From Vagococcus zengguangii (lineage in GTDB: Bacteria; Bacillota; Bacilli; Lactobacillales; Vagococcaceae), in NCBI RefSeq assembly GCF_005145005.1, contig NZ_CP039712.1, positions 2,017,001 through 2,081,000 of the forward strand: DNA of 64,000 nucleotides. The letters run 5' to 3'. This document shows, one piece after another, positions 30,309 to 38,186 of this stretch; within the stretch, counting starts at the first letter, position 1; every line of letters begins with the position of its first letter. The notes under the pieces are model-generated. The model saw only the letters and a list, made by a program, of their open reading frames with translations, was not told where the DNA came from and did no database searches. The position numbers were made by a program, and so were the translations under genes.

Positions 30309-31047
30309 AGTAACTAAAAAACGATGACAACCATGGTAAACGGTCCAATTCATAATAATCGCCCCACGAACTGACGATAAAACGTTGTGTTTCTTCATTA
30401 AATCCGACCAACATCACCGTATGGAAATTAATTTTCTTATCTTGATAAACAGCATCTCGCGGTGAAATCAACCGCATATGCGTCAAATAACTCGTCATGG
30501 TCACAATCTTCCCTTGATTTAGCGCCTGGCGGATTTGATAAGAACTTGACCACCATAACCATTTACCTTTAATCGGTTCACCATGCTCCTTAGTATAACG
30601 GTAGACATTCATCCGTATGTCCCCTGCTTTAATTCCTGGATGACGTAACTTAAAACGCAGAGACGTATGTGGCAAATGATGCCAATTATTTTGTGTAAAG
30701 TAAAAATCCAATAATAACGATATAAAATCAACGCGTTGCCCGTTTTTGAAGTAAGGAAAACCATAAGCAACTTCATAAAGAGCCGGATTTTGTTCATATT
30801 TTTGCATAATAATTGTCGTTGCAGCGGCAAAACCACATCCTTCTTGATGAACTTCGGTTAAGAAACGCTGAATATCTTCTGATGTTAGTTCTTGTCGAAA
30901 TAAGGCTTCCAACTGCTGCTCGATACAAGCTTTCAACTGACCGTTCTGACCTTTCCAGATTGCCAACGGACGGCCTTGATCAGCTCCAAACTGTCCACGA
31001 CGGTCACTAAACACCACTTGAAAATCTTCTGGCATTTGTTTACGCAT
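30307..31047 (-). CDS. Putative papain-like (C39-type) cysteine peptidase
   Basis: Soluble protein of 246 residues without a signal peptide. HQEGCGFAAATTIIM places a Cys after a Gly in a helix start as in C39/papain-like peptidases, and FHTVMLVGFNEETQRFIVSSWGDYYEL gives the matching His and a strand ending in SSWG, where the third residue (Asn/Asp) would be Ser here. Thus the fold is likely but activity is uncertain. ATG 31045-31047 follows AGGAGG. It is divergent from the M19 dipeptidase gene and separated from the HAD gene by a shared terminator. Possible role in peptide or peptidoglycan turnover. Confidence 0.6.
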   Translation of the reverse strand: MRKQMPEDFQVVFSDRRGQFGADQGRPLAIWKGQNGQLKACIEQQLEALFRQELTSEDIQRFLTEVHQEGCGFAAATTIIMQKYEQNPALYEVAYGFPYFKNGQRVDFISLLLDFYFTQNNWHHLPHTSLRFKLRHPGIKAGDIRMNVYRYTKEHGEPIKGKWLWWSSSYQIRQALNQGKIVTMTSYLTHMRLISPRDAVYQDKKINFHTVMLVGFNEETQRFIVSSWGDYYELDRLPWLSSFFSY

Positions 31048-31217
31048 CACGCCACCTCCTATCTCATTCTATTCTTAAAATAATCATAACATAACCTACC
31101 CAAAAGCTAATATTCAAACATTTCCAAATAACTATTTCTATTAGGTGAACAGTTATCTTTAGACAACCACTATCAAAAAGCGTATTATAAAAGGAAAACT
31201 TAAAAGGAATGATGTTC

Positions 31218-32183
31218 ATGAAGGCGATTGATTTACATTGTGATACAATAACACGCATTGATGGCTCCGATGGTAATAACCTACGTCACAATACCTTACA
31301 AATTGATTTAGAAAAAATGCAAGCAAGTGGGACCACTCTCCAAAACTTTGCCATTTACTTAGATAAAGCAGATACACCCAATCCTTATCAAGCCTGTCAT
31401 CACTTTATTGATTTGTACGAAAGCGAACTAGCTAAAAATAACGATTTAATAAGACCGGTTCTCACTTATAAAGATTATTTAGACAATCAATCAGCTGGCA
31501 AGATGAGCAGTCTGTTGACAATGGAAGAAGGTGCGCCACTACAGGGACGTCTTGACTATTTAGAAGAATTTTACCAACGCGGCGTACGGATGTTGACCTT
31601 AACGTGGAACTACCAAAATGAATTAGGTTATCCAAACAGCGACTTCGTAGATGCTAAAACTGGACTCATCTCACCAAGACAACAAGGTTTAACCTCGACC
31701 GGGATTGACATTGTACAACGTATGAATGAACTCGGTATGATAATTGATGTGTCACACGGTTCCGACCAGTTAGTCCAAGATATTTTGACCCATACGAACT
31801 TACCGTTTGTTGCGAGCCACTCGAATGCACGCGCGATTACCTACCATTCACGCAACTTACCTAATGATTTAATTAAAGCCATCAGTGAACGTGGAGGCGT
31901 GATTGGCATTAATTATTATGAAAATTTCTTGCGTAACCCTGGTGAAACCCACTCGCTTTGCGAAGCAATTGCGCGTCATGCGACACATTTAAAACAAGTC
32001 GGGGGTATTGACTGTATTGCGCTTGGTTCTGACTTTGACGGGATTACCATAAACGAAGAACTAGCAGACATTCGTTCCATTCATAAAATTGCTGATAGTC
32101 TATCACAAGCTGATTTTACGACCGCTGAAATCGAGAAAATTTTCTATCAAAATGTCGAACGAGTGTATCAAGAAATATTATAA
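31218..32183 (+). CDS. Membrane dipeptidase family (peptidase M19)
   Basis: Zinc dipeptidase, 321 residues. Metal ligands are visible: HCDT near the N-terminus (His, Asp), bridging Glu in LLTMEEGAPL, His in IIDVSHGSDQL, His in FVASHSNARA, and GSDFDGI near the end. The family cleaves dipeptides including those with D-amino acids. There is no signal peptide, so it acts in the cytosol in this organism. ATG 31218 is chosen: AAAAGGA lies nine bases ahead, whereas the in-frame ATG at 31209 is directly on it. Confidence 0.93.
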   Translation: MKAIDLHCDTITRIDGSDGNNLRHNTLQIDLEKMQASGTTLQNFAIYLDKADTPNPYQACHHFIDLYESELAKNNDLIRPVLTYKDYLDNQSAGKMSSLLTMEEGAPLQGRLDYLEEFYQRGVRMLTLTWNYQNELGYPNSDFVDAKTGLISPRQQGLTSTGIDIVQRMNELGMIIDVSHGSDQLVQDILTHTNLPFVASHSNARAITYHSRNLPNDLIKAISERGGVIGINYYENFLRNPGETHSLCEAIARHATHLKQVGGIDCIALGSDFDGITINEELADIRSIHKIADSLSQADFTTAEIEKIFYQNVERVYQEIL

Positions 32184-32214
32184 AAAAGCGTGCGAAAATT
32201 CCGCACGCTTTTTT
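32182..32214 (+). terminator. Terminator after the dipeptidase gene
   Basis: AAAAAAGCGTGCG (32182-32194) pairs with CGCACGCTTTTTT (32202-32214). Being symmetric it can also end the convergent MFS gene. Confidence 0.9.
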
Positions 32215-32223
32215 ATAATATTT

Positions 32224-33615
32224 TTAACGACTCTCTTTTTTAATACTCAAACCGATAACTAATAATAATACTGAAATACCGCTCATAATTAAGAATGTCA
32301 TGTTCAATCCGTGCATCTCATTAGCAAGTGTTGAACCCACTTGCGAATGGCTAGCAATATTATGCATTAAACTAACAAATATTGCGGTACCAATCGCTCC
32401 TGCAATCGTTCTTAATGACGTCAATAACGCTGTCCCATGAGCCATTAAATGTTGCGGTACTTTACTTGAGCCCCATGTTACGAACGGCATCATCAAGCAA
32501 CCAATCGCCGCACAACGTAACGCGTTAAGTAATCCTGCTACTATCACGCTAGTTTGTTCATTAATAAAGAACATCCCTAAATTGCTGAACGTTAAAAATA
32601 GTGCACCCACAATGGTTAATAATTTCATCCCCAATTTATCATACATCTTACCAGCAATCGGACTAATAAATGCCATCACTAATGAACCAGGTAAAGCGAC
32701 TAAACCAGAAAGGGTGGCTGACTTACCTAATATGGTCTGAATATATAAAGGTAAAATCATCGTTGAGCCCATCATCACAAGATAAAGTAACATGCTCCCC
32801 ACGACACTCATGGTGTATTCCTTATTTTTAAATACTCGTAAATCTAAAAACGGTTGACTTAATTTAAATTGACGCAACGCAAATATAATTAATGCAACTA
32901 ATCCAATACATAACATACCGCCTGAATTGAAACTCATGAATGAATAGGTTCCTATATTGCCGATACCTAACGTCAAACCACTAAAACCAATAGCACTTAA
33001 AACGAAAGACACCACATCAAATTTCTTAACTGAAACATCTAACACATTATCAAACACTTTCAATGCCCATATTAATGAAATAACTACGATCACCATGACC
33101 ACATAAAAAATCATACGCCAATTCGACAAATCAACAATAATTCCGGCGATTGTCGGTGCGACAACTGGCGCCGCACTCAATGATAAACCGTACCATCCCA
33201 TAATGCTCCCACGTTTTTCTGGCGGATAAATCGTCAATAGAATAACCTGTGCCATCGACGTTAGTATCCCATTACCTGTTGCTTGCAACACTCGAGCAAA
33301 CATCATCATTGGAAAATTAGTAGCTGTTGCACATAGCACCAATCCTACTAGTGCTAGTAATAACCCACTCACATATAATTTTTTTGTAGGAAAGCGCGTA
33401 ATTAAGAATGCCGTTAATGGCATCACAATCCCCATCGCTAAAGAATAACCACTTGTCAACCATTGCCCTGTCGTCATATCAATAGATAAGTCTGAAGCAA
33501 TCGCCGGCAAAGCCGTAGATAGCGCTGTCGCCAACATCGTCAACGCGATACACGTTATCACGATATTGATAAAAATCATCGTCCTTCTTTTGTCACTCAA
33601 TGTTATACTACTCAA
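32224..33615 (-). CDS. MFS drug exporter, DHA2 (14-helix) type
   Basis: Multidrug efflux permease of 463 residues with about 14 helices. Motif C-like LSAAPVVAPTIAGIIVD, motif A-like AGKMYDKLGMKLL and motif D1-like ATALPAIASDLS variant (LSTALPAIASDLSIDM) match EmrB/QacA proteins. It overlaps the end of the MarR gene. The start is uncertain: TTG 33613-33615 lies nine bases after GGAGG; the first ATG (33579) would begin right at helix 1 with a poorly spaced site. Cotranscribed with, and likely repressed by, the MarR protein; an induced drug-efflux unit. Confidence 0.85.
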   Translation of the reverse strand: MSSITLSDKRRTMIFINIVITCIALTMLATALSTALPAIASDLSIDMTTGQWLTSGYSLAMGIVMPLTAFLITRFPTKKLYVSGLLLALVGLVLCATATNFPMMMFARVLQATGNGILTSMAQVILLTIYPPEKRGSIMGWYGLSLSAAPVVAPTIAGIIVDLSNWRMIFYVVMVIVVISLIWALKVFDNVLDVSVKKFDVVSFVLSAIGFSGLTLGIGNIGTYSFMSFNSGGMLCIGLVALIIFALRQFKLSQPFLDLRVFKNKEYTMSVVGSMLLYLVMMGSTMILPLYIQTILGKSATLSGLVALPGSLVMAFISPIAGKMYDKLGMKLLTIVGALFLTFSNLGMFFINEQTSVIVAGLLNALRCAAIGCLMMPFVTWGSSKVPQHLMAHGTALLTSLRTIAGAIGTAIFVSLMHNIASHSQVGSTLANEMHGLNMTFLIMSGISVLLLVIGLSIKKESR

Positions 33616-34048
33616 TATTTTCTTCCTCCATCTCAAGATAGTACTGTTCTATTTTAGATAAAATATGATAGAACTGTTTTTTTTCTTTTATATCAAGAAT
33701 ATCAACCATTTCTTTATGTGCCTCTACTCTTTTTTGTAAAACTAGTTTTGCTTCGTGACGTCCTTGCTCTGTTAATTCAATCACACTGACACGCTTATCT
33801 TGTGGTGAAGTGGTTTTTGAAACATAGCCTTTTTGTTCTAACTTTGCAATCAGCTCTCCTGCTGACGTTGAACGAATTTGTAATACTTCTGCTAGTTCTT
33901 TTTGACTCATGCTTCCACGATTATCTAGTGCTAACAAGCAGCGATATTGCCCTCTCATCGGTGTTAAATTACCGTATTTTCTTTCAGCAAAACGACGATT
34001 CAAACGATTAACCTCAAAAAACAACTCTACAACTTTTTCATTCTCCAT
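33608..34048 (-). CDS. MarR-family repressor
   Basis: Dimeric winged-helix regulator, 146 residues. The HTH is SMSQKELAEVLQIRSTSAGEL (residues about 46-66) and the wing includes SPQDKRVSVIELTEQG, the typical DxRxxxxxLT motif. GGAAGGAG precedes the ATG. It heads a two-gene operon with an MFS exporter; the promoter spacer contains a palindrome that is the obvious autoregulatory operator. The ligand is probably a toxic aromatic or drug exported by the partner. Confidence 0.92.
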   Translation of the reverse strand: MENEKVVELFFEVNRLNRRFAERKYGNLTPMRGQYRCLLALDNRGSMSQKELAEVLQIRSTSAGELIAKLEQKGYVSKTTSPQDKRVSVIELTEQGRHEAKLVLQKRVEAHKEMVDILDIKEKKQFYHILSKIEQYYLEMEEENIE

Positions 34049-34083
34049 CTTTCAATCGCTCCTTCCTCAAGTTTACTCTCAGT

Positions 34084-34112
34084 AGTATACATAGGTACCT
34101 AACAATTGTCAA
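34084..34112 (-). promoter_or_regulatory. marR-MFS promoter with palindromic operator
   Basis: TTGACA (34107-34112), 17-base spacer, TATACT (34084-34089). The spacer contains the palindrome TAGGTACCTA (34092-34101), placed so that a bound repressor would cover both promoter boxes. Confidence 0.8.
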
Positions 34113-34236
34113 CGCAAAAAAAAGAACACCGCTCATGCGCAGTATTATTAATCATTTTCCCATTTATTTCAACAATCTATTGTTATTTTCTATTTTAATT
34201 ATTTCGTAAAATCAATTCTTTTCGATAGCCAGTGAA

Positions 34237-34670
34237 TTAACACGCCACGACGCTCATCAAAAACAGCTCGCCTAAACCAATCGCTAACCAGTTAATGAAA
34301 AACGGTGCTTGGTACATAATCTTTAGTTGTCCTGCGACCGTAAACATTGAAATCGCAAAAACAACTGCTGTTACCACTAATTTCACTTTCATCGATTTCA
34401 TAAGGTACAAACACTCCCAACCACTACATCAATCACCCCAAGTGGCGAAAACATATTGGCGATTGCCACACCTAGCGTGACCGCCAACACATATTTTTTG
34501 TTGTATAACGATAAAAAATTAAACATTTCAGAGAGCCTTAATTGGAGCACTCCGAAACTAATCACCGATAGAAAGAGGGTCAGTACAATGTATAACCCTG
34601 TCACTAGTCCGATTTTTGCAATTGATTTGGTGTCGAATTGACGACGTACCTGTTCTCTTTGATAAGCCAT
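34237..34670 (-). pseudogene. Broken QueT-type queuosine precursor transporter
   Basis: The first 90 codons from ATG 34670 give a QueT N-terminal half (LVTGLYIVLTLFLSVISFG, VLQLRLSEMFNFLSLYNKK, LGVAIANMFSPLGVIDVVVG) and stop at 34398. Translation continues in another frame from 34401 as MKSMKVKLVVTAVVFAISMF and PFFINWLAIGLGELFLMSV, the C-terminal half, ending at 34237. Compared with the family (about 155-165 residues) some residues around the junction also seem missing, so a small deletion with a frameshift is likely. The QueT S component for a queuosine precursor (ECF uptake) is therefore probably lost here. Confidence 0.75.
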
Positions 34671-34682
34671 ATTAAATTTGTT

Positions 34683-34756
34683 CTCCTTTACAAGTTAAAC
34701 TTGGTAATAACTACAACCAAAGGATGGGAAAATTTCCGACTGAAGTGTTGTAGTGT
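34683..34756 (-). promoter_or_regulatory. Structured leader of the queT pseudogene, possible preQ1 riboswitch
   Basis: On the minus strand ACTACAAC (34747-34754) pairs with GTTGTAGT (34710-34717), enclosing GGAAATTTTCC; this is followed by ACCAAG and AACTTGTAAAGGAG that overlaps the ribosome binding site. queT genes often carry preQ1 riboswitches, but the sequence does not match class I well, and only the CAAAGGAG-like 3' part recalls class II. Structure is seen; ligand is a guess. Confidence 0.35.
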
Positions 34757-34832
34757 GAATCTTATTCGCTAATTAATAGCATACACCTTTTTATTAAATA
34801 AACAATCTTATTTAAAACATTTTTTGCTATTT

Positions 34833-35540
34833 TTATTTTAATAACCAGCCACCATCAATCGGCACAATCGCGCCTTGTAAGTAGCTCGCTTGCGGTGTTA
34901 TCAAGAATAAAGTTAATTCAGTGACTTCTTCTGGGTTCGCCCAACGTTTGACAGGCGTTTCATCTGCCACCCACTCCGCCATTTGGCCATCACCTTCGAA
35001 ATCAGCTTGCGTCATCGCTGTCTTAATGGCACCTGGCGCAATCCCTTTAAAACTCACGCCTTGCGCTGCATAATCAAGTGCCAACTGCTTCGTGAAACCC
35101 GCAACCGCATGTTTAGACATTGTATAAGCCACGCCTCCACCACCAGCAATCATTCCGGCAATTGAGGGCATATTAATCACTGTGCCACGCTTATTTTTCA
35201 ACATTGACGGTAACACTAATTTGGTCAAACGATACGTGCTTTTAACATTTGTTTCATAAATGTTATCCCACAGTGTTTCATCGGTCTTATGTAGCGGCAA
35301 ATAATCATCTAAGATCCCGGCTGTATTGAGTAAAATCGTAATCGTTCCGAAACGATTCTTGCACGCCACAACAGCTTGTTCTAAGATCTCATGCTGATGA
35401 ATATCACCTAGCTGACAATCCACAGTAAACACAAACGCCTCTTGTTCCAAAAACACGCGTGCCTGTGCTAGACCAATTCCTGAAGCGCCACCCGTTACCA
35501 ACACCACTTGATTAGCTAAATCGTAGTAGCTATTTCTCAT
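34833..35540 (-). CDS. Short-chain dehydrogenase/reductase (FabG-like)
   Basis: NAD(P)-dependent oxidoreductase, 235 residues. Cofactor motif VTGGASGIGLA (residues 14-24), NTAGILDD, active-site Ser in INMPSIAGMIAG (serine present in PSIAG) and YTMSK with catalytic Tyr/Lys, then PGAIKTAM. It is about ten residues short between strands 2 and 4 compared with typical FabG, but catalytic residues are in place. Its ATG overlaps the TGA of the upstream DUF2829 gene (ATGA-like junction) and it lacks a strong binding site of its own, so translation is probably coupled. Substrate unknown. Confidence 0.85.
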   Translation of the reverse strand: MRNSYYDLANQVVLVTGGASGIGLAQARVFLEQEAFVFTVDCQLGDIHQHEILEQAVVACKNRFGTITILLNTAGILDDYLPLHKTDETLWDNIYETNVKSTYRLTKLVLPSMLKNKRGTVINMPSIAGMIAGGGGVAYTMSKHAVAGFTKQLALDYAAQGVSFKGIAPGAIKTAMTQADFEGDGQMAEWVADETPVKRWANPEEVTELTLFLITPQASYLQGAIVPIDGGWLLK

Positions 35541-35750
35541 TCAACAATCATCCGCTGAAATATCACAGACTGTTGGCTCGAAACTTGAGAAACCTTCGTC
35601 ACTTGTTTTAATTAAAAAATACGGTGTTACGGGTGAACCATCAAACACTTCACCTTCAACTAGTGTGACATACAGCTCGAAACCACTCCAACCTTTACGA
35701 ATAATCTTGGCACCCTTCTTTAATTGCGGTAATACTTCTTCAAATGTCAT
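35541..35750 (-). CDS. DUF2829 (Tad2-like) small protein
   Basis: 69 residues. MTFEEVLPQLKKGAKIIRKG followed by WSGFELYV matches the DUF2829 start; PYFLIKTSDEGFSSFEPTVCDISADD matches its end, where most relatives continue W..P..DILA.DW. Here the last residue is Cys followed by a stop, so the C-terminus may be slightly cut. DUF2829 includes Tad2, a phage protein that binds the signalling nucleotide of Thoeris defence; chromosomal copies may have other roles. No Thoeris gene is visible in the window. It overlaps and precedes the SDR gene. The start has no strong site beyond a purine-poor AACGATG context. Confidence 0.72.
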   Translation of the reverse strand: MTFEEVLPQLKKGAKIIRKGWSGFELYVTLVEGEVFDGSPVTPYFLIKTSDEGFSSFEPTVCDISADDC

Positions 35751-35853
35751 CGTTAATCCTCATTTCTATTAATTTTTTCTCTTTTAATTATACACGTTAA
35801 CGCGCACAAAAAAGTCGCTCACAGTCATCGTGAACGACTTTTTAATGATTTAA

Positions 35854-36543
35854 TTATGAATTAACAGTTTTGTTTGATCCTTGTAGACGGTTAACCAATA
35901 ATTTACCTAACACTAAAATCGCACCGAAAATTAATGGTACGGCTGGTGTATGGCTAATATTTGGTACTAAACCATCAACAAATTTTGCAATCGCATGATC
36001 TTCAACAAACATTTTTCCTGCTGTATAAGCAATCATCGCTGCCCCAATCCAAATTAAAATCGGATACTTATCCATCAACTTAATGATAACTTGACTACCA
36101 AAAATAATAATTGGGATACTCACAGCTAAACCAATGACTGCTAAACCAAAGTGCCCGTCAGCTGTCCCAGCAATTGCTAGTACGTTATCTAAACTCATAA
36201 CTAAGTCAGCCATTAAGATCGTACGAATCGCTGAAAAATAAGAGCCACCTGATTCTTTAATATGGGCATCTTCATCCGTGTCCGTTTTTAGTAAATCGTA
36301 AGCAATATATAATAGTAATAAACTACCAACAATTTTCACATACGGTAACATTAATAATTGAACAGCAATTAACATTAGGATAACTCGTAAAATAATTGCG
36401 CCTGCTGTTCCGATCATAATCGCATTTTTACGTTTACTTTCTTCCAAACCACGTGTTGCTAAAGCAATAACGACAGCATTGTCTCCACTTAAGACAATAT
36501 CAAACAAAATAATTGACGCTAGTTTCGTTGCAAATTCTAACAC
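35854..36543 (-). CDS. TerC family membrane protein (YkoY/YceF type)
   Basis: Integral membrane protein of 229 residues, seven helices. The family signature is clear: FDIVLSGDNAVVIALATRGL with charged residues inside helix 1, and the second repeat LMADLVMSLDNVLAIAGTAD. TerC proteins are linked to manganese export or metallation of exported enzymes and to tellurite resistance. The start is GTG 36541-36543, nine bases after AAGGA; the frame runs 16 codons further with no similarity. Its promoter at about 36630-36660 is flanked by inverted repeats. No yybP-ykoY riboswitch is recognisable upstream. Confidence 0.87.
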   Translation of the reverse strand: MLEFATKLASIILFDIVLSGDNAVVIALATRGLEESKRKNAIMIGTAGAIILRVILMLIAVQLLMLPYVKIVGSLLLLYIAYDLLKTDTDEDAHIKESGGSYFSAIRTILMADLVMSLDNVLAIAGTADGHFGLAVIGLAVSIPIIIFGSQVIIKLMDKYPILIWIGAAMIAYTAGKMFVEDHAIAKFVDGLVPNISHTPAVPLIFGAILVLGKLLVNRLQGSNKTVNS

Positions 36544-36613
36544 ATTAAAACATCCTTCTTTATCTAGTTTAAAAATACCACAACTAAACACGAAACTTAT
36601 CGGCTCATGAACA

Positions 36614-36687
36614 CTTGTGAAATTTCCCTTACAAATTATAACGGAGGAGCAAGAAAAATCAAAGTGTTATACATCAAATTTCACAAG
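36614..36687 (-). promoter_or_regulatory. TerC promoter flanked by 12-bp inverted repeats
   Basis: CTTGTGAAATTT (36614-36625) and its exact complement AAATTTCACAAG (36676-36687) bracket a minus-strand promoter TTGATT, 16-base spacer, TATAAT (-10 near 36635-36640). The arms are about 50 bases apart. This looks like two operator half-regions for a looping or cooperatively bound repressor. The remaining part of 36544-36862 holds the DUF2798 promoter and leader. Confidence 0.55.
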
Positions 36688-36784
36688 AAATTAGAAATTT
36701 TTCATGAAAACAATGCAAATCATTAGTTTTGATTTTTTATTTATGTTAATCTACAAAAGGTTAAAAATATAATAGCGTATAATG

Positions 36785-36842
36785 GTTCAGCAAAAAACAG
36801 CTACACGTTTCGACGTGTAGGTATTCTTTGCTGAACTTTTTT
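36785..36842 (+). terminator. Leader terminator before DUF2798 gene
   Basis: GTTCAGCAAA (36785-36794) pairs with TTTGCTGAAC (36827-36836), followed by TTTTTT. Inside, CTACACG and CGTGTAG form a second stem (36801-36820). Candidate -10 boxes TATAAT lie just upstream (near 36768 and 36778), so transcription would meet this terminator within about 60 bases and before the GGAGG of the next gene. It suggests attenuation. Confidence 0.7.
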
Positions 36843-36862
36843 ATGCTTACAGGAGGACAAAC

Positions 36863-37354
36863 ATGGATTTTCATATGAAGTTACCACGTAATGCTAAAGA
36901 AGGGATTTTATTCACACTGATTATTGCCTTTTTATCAGTTAATTTGATTGCGCCTATCATCTCAATGTTAGAAGCCGGCTTTACAATGGACACTTATACT
37001 ACTATCTTGAAAAAAATACCCTTTATCTTCATAACGGTTTTAGTTGTCGTGTCATTGTTACACCCGTTAGGCTCAAAATTAGCACAAAAAATCGTGGGGG
37101 AAAACGATAGTTTCAATTCAAAAATCATTATTGACACACTATGCACTGTTTTCTTCATGTCAATGGTGATGACCGTTATTGGTAGTTGGTTCGGAATGGG
37201 GGAAATATCACTAGCACCATTCAAAACATATTTCCAAAAATGGCCACGTAATTTTGGTGTGGCCTTTGCCATTGAATTGTTAGTGGCACAACCTATCGCA
37301 CGTGCCGTGATGAATGCCATGCATAAAAAACAAGACGCTAAATTAGCAAAGTAA
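36863..37354 (+). CDS. DUF2798 family membrane protein
   Basis: 163 residues with four helices arranged as two similar halves (KLPRNAKEGILFTLI... and WPRNFGVAFAIELLVAQP), the DUF2798 pattern. The segment ELLVAQPIARAVM is its most conserved part. Function is unknown; some relatives sit in efflux or stress loci. ATG follows ACAGGAGGACAAAC. Single gene, preceded by a leader terminator and followed by a terminator shared with the HAAS gene. Confidence 0.8.
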   Translation: MDFHMKLPRNAKEGILFTLIIAFLSVNLIAPIISMLEAGFTMDTYTTILKKIPFIFITVLVVVSLLHPLGSKLAQKIVGENDSFNSKIIIDTLCTVFFMSMVMTVIGSWFGMGEISLAPFKTYFQKWPRNFGVAFAIELLVAQPIARAVMNAMHKKQDAKLAK

Positions 37355-37356
37355 CG

Positions 37357-37390
37357 AAAAAAAAGAAGCCTTAACGGGCTTCTTTTTTTT
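37357..37390. terminator. Bidirectional terminator
   Basis: AAAAAAAAGAAGCC (37357-37370) pairs with GGCTTCTTTTTTTT (37377-37390), loop TTAACG. It ends the DUF2798 gene on plus and the HAAS gene on minus, whose stop codon (37371-37373) lies in the loop. Confidence 0.9.
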
Positions 37391-38186
37391 CCAAATATTT
37401 TACAACACCTACAACGATTACACCCATTAAAACCAGTCCAATGAATGTAATTTTTTCTTCAGACCAAGTTGTGAAATAATATAAAGCTTGTTGTACCAAT
37501 CCGCAGCACCCAACTAGCGCTCCTATTCGATACAACCAACGCCATCCCTCACCAAATCGAGAGCTGATATCACAAATCAACATAATCACGATAAACAAGC
37601 CAATTATCAACACATTATATGGAAAACTAATCGTGAAATTCCAAGTATTTGGTAAAAAAGTTGCTATATAACCACTAATCCCCAAAAATATCATTGGAAG
37701 CATTCCATACTTGAACATATCGAGATATTTATTTTTCACCTTTTGGTACACCGATTTTTTAGTCATCTGTATAAATAGTCCCACATATATCGGGACAATA
37801 ATAATGGACATAGCGTAAAACAATGGATTAATGGTCGCAACTTTCGATCCACCAAAATCCGTTATCATAAAGGCTAACCAAAAAATCGCTACAATAAATG
37901 TTACTAACTTAAAACGAGATTTCCAACTAGAAGGCGGGGTATTTTTTAATAATTCATCAGCGATTGCCTGAGAATCTTGACCAAAGAATTCTTCTGCTCT
38001 TTCACCATGCGACTGTGCTTCTACTAAGTCAACGGCAATTTGATAGATCTGTTCATTCAATTTCTCCTCATCCAAAAAAATACTGGATAAACCTAAGTAC
38101 TGTTGAATTTTACCGAAAAACACTTTATTTTTGGGCGTTAACTGTTCTGCCAATTGATTGGCTTGTTCACGATAGTTTTTAGACAT
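37371..38186 (-). CDS. HAAS/DUF1129-type membrane protein paired with PadR
   Basis: 271 residues: N-terminal about 90 residues soluble and helical with EKLNEQIYQIAVDLVEAQSHG and GERAEEFFGQDSQAIADELL, the HAAS signature, followed by six to seven membrane helices. Such proteins are nearly always the partner of a PadR-type repressor, as here, where the genes overlap by eight bases. They may sense or modulate envelope stress, but the activity is unknown. Its start overlaps the PadR stop region and GGAGCG lies ahead. Confidence 0.78.
   Translation of the reverse strand: MSKNYREQANQLAEQLTPKNKVFFGKIQQYLGLSSIFLDEEKLNEQIYQIAVDLVEAQSHGERAEEFFGQDSQAIADELLKNTPPSSWKSRFKLVTFIVAIFWLAFMITDFGGSKVATINPLFYAMSIIIVPIYVGLFIQMTKKSVYQKVKNKYLDMFKYGMLPMIFLGISGYIATFLPNTWNFTISFPYNVLIIGLFIVIMLICDISSRFGEGWRWLYRIGALVGCCGLVQQALYYFTTWSEEKITFIGLVLMGVIVVGVVKYLEKKEAR

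Noticed and set aside
36544-36591. Longer TerC start and a yybP-ykoY Mn riboswitch upstream of it
   Set aside because: No family similarity in the extension, and none of the conserved yybP-ykoY blocks is seen in 36550-36780.
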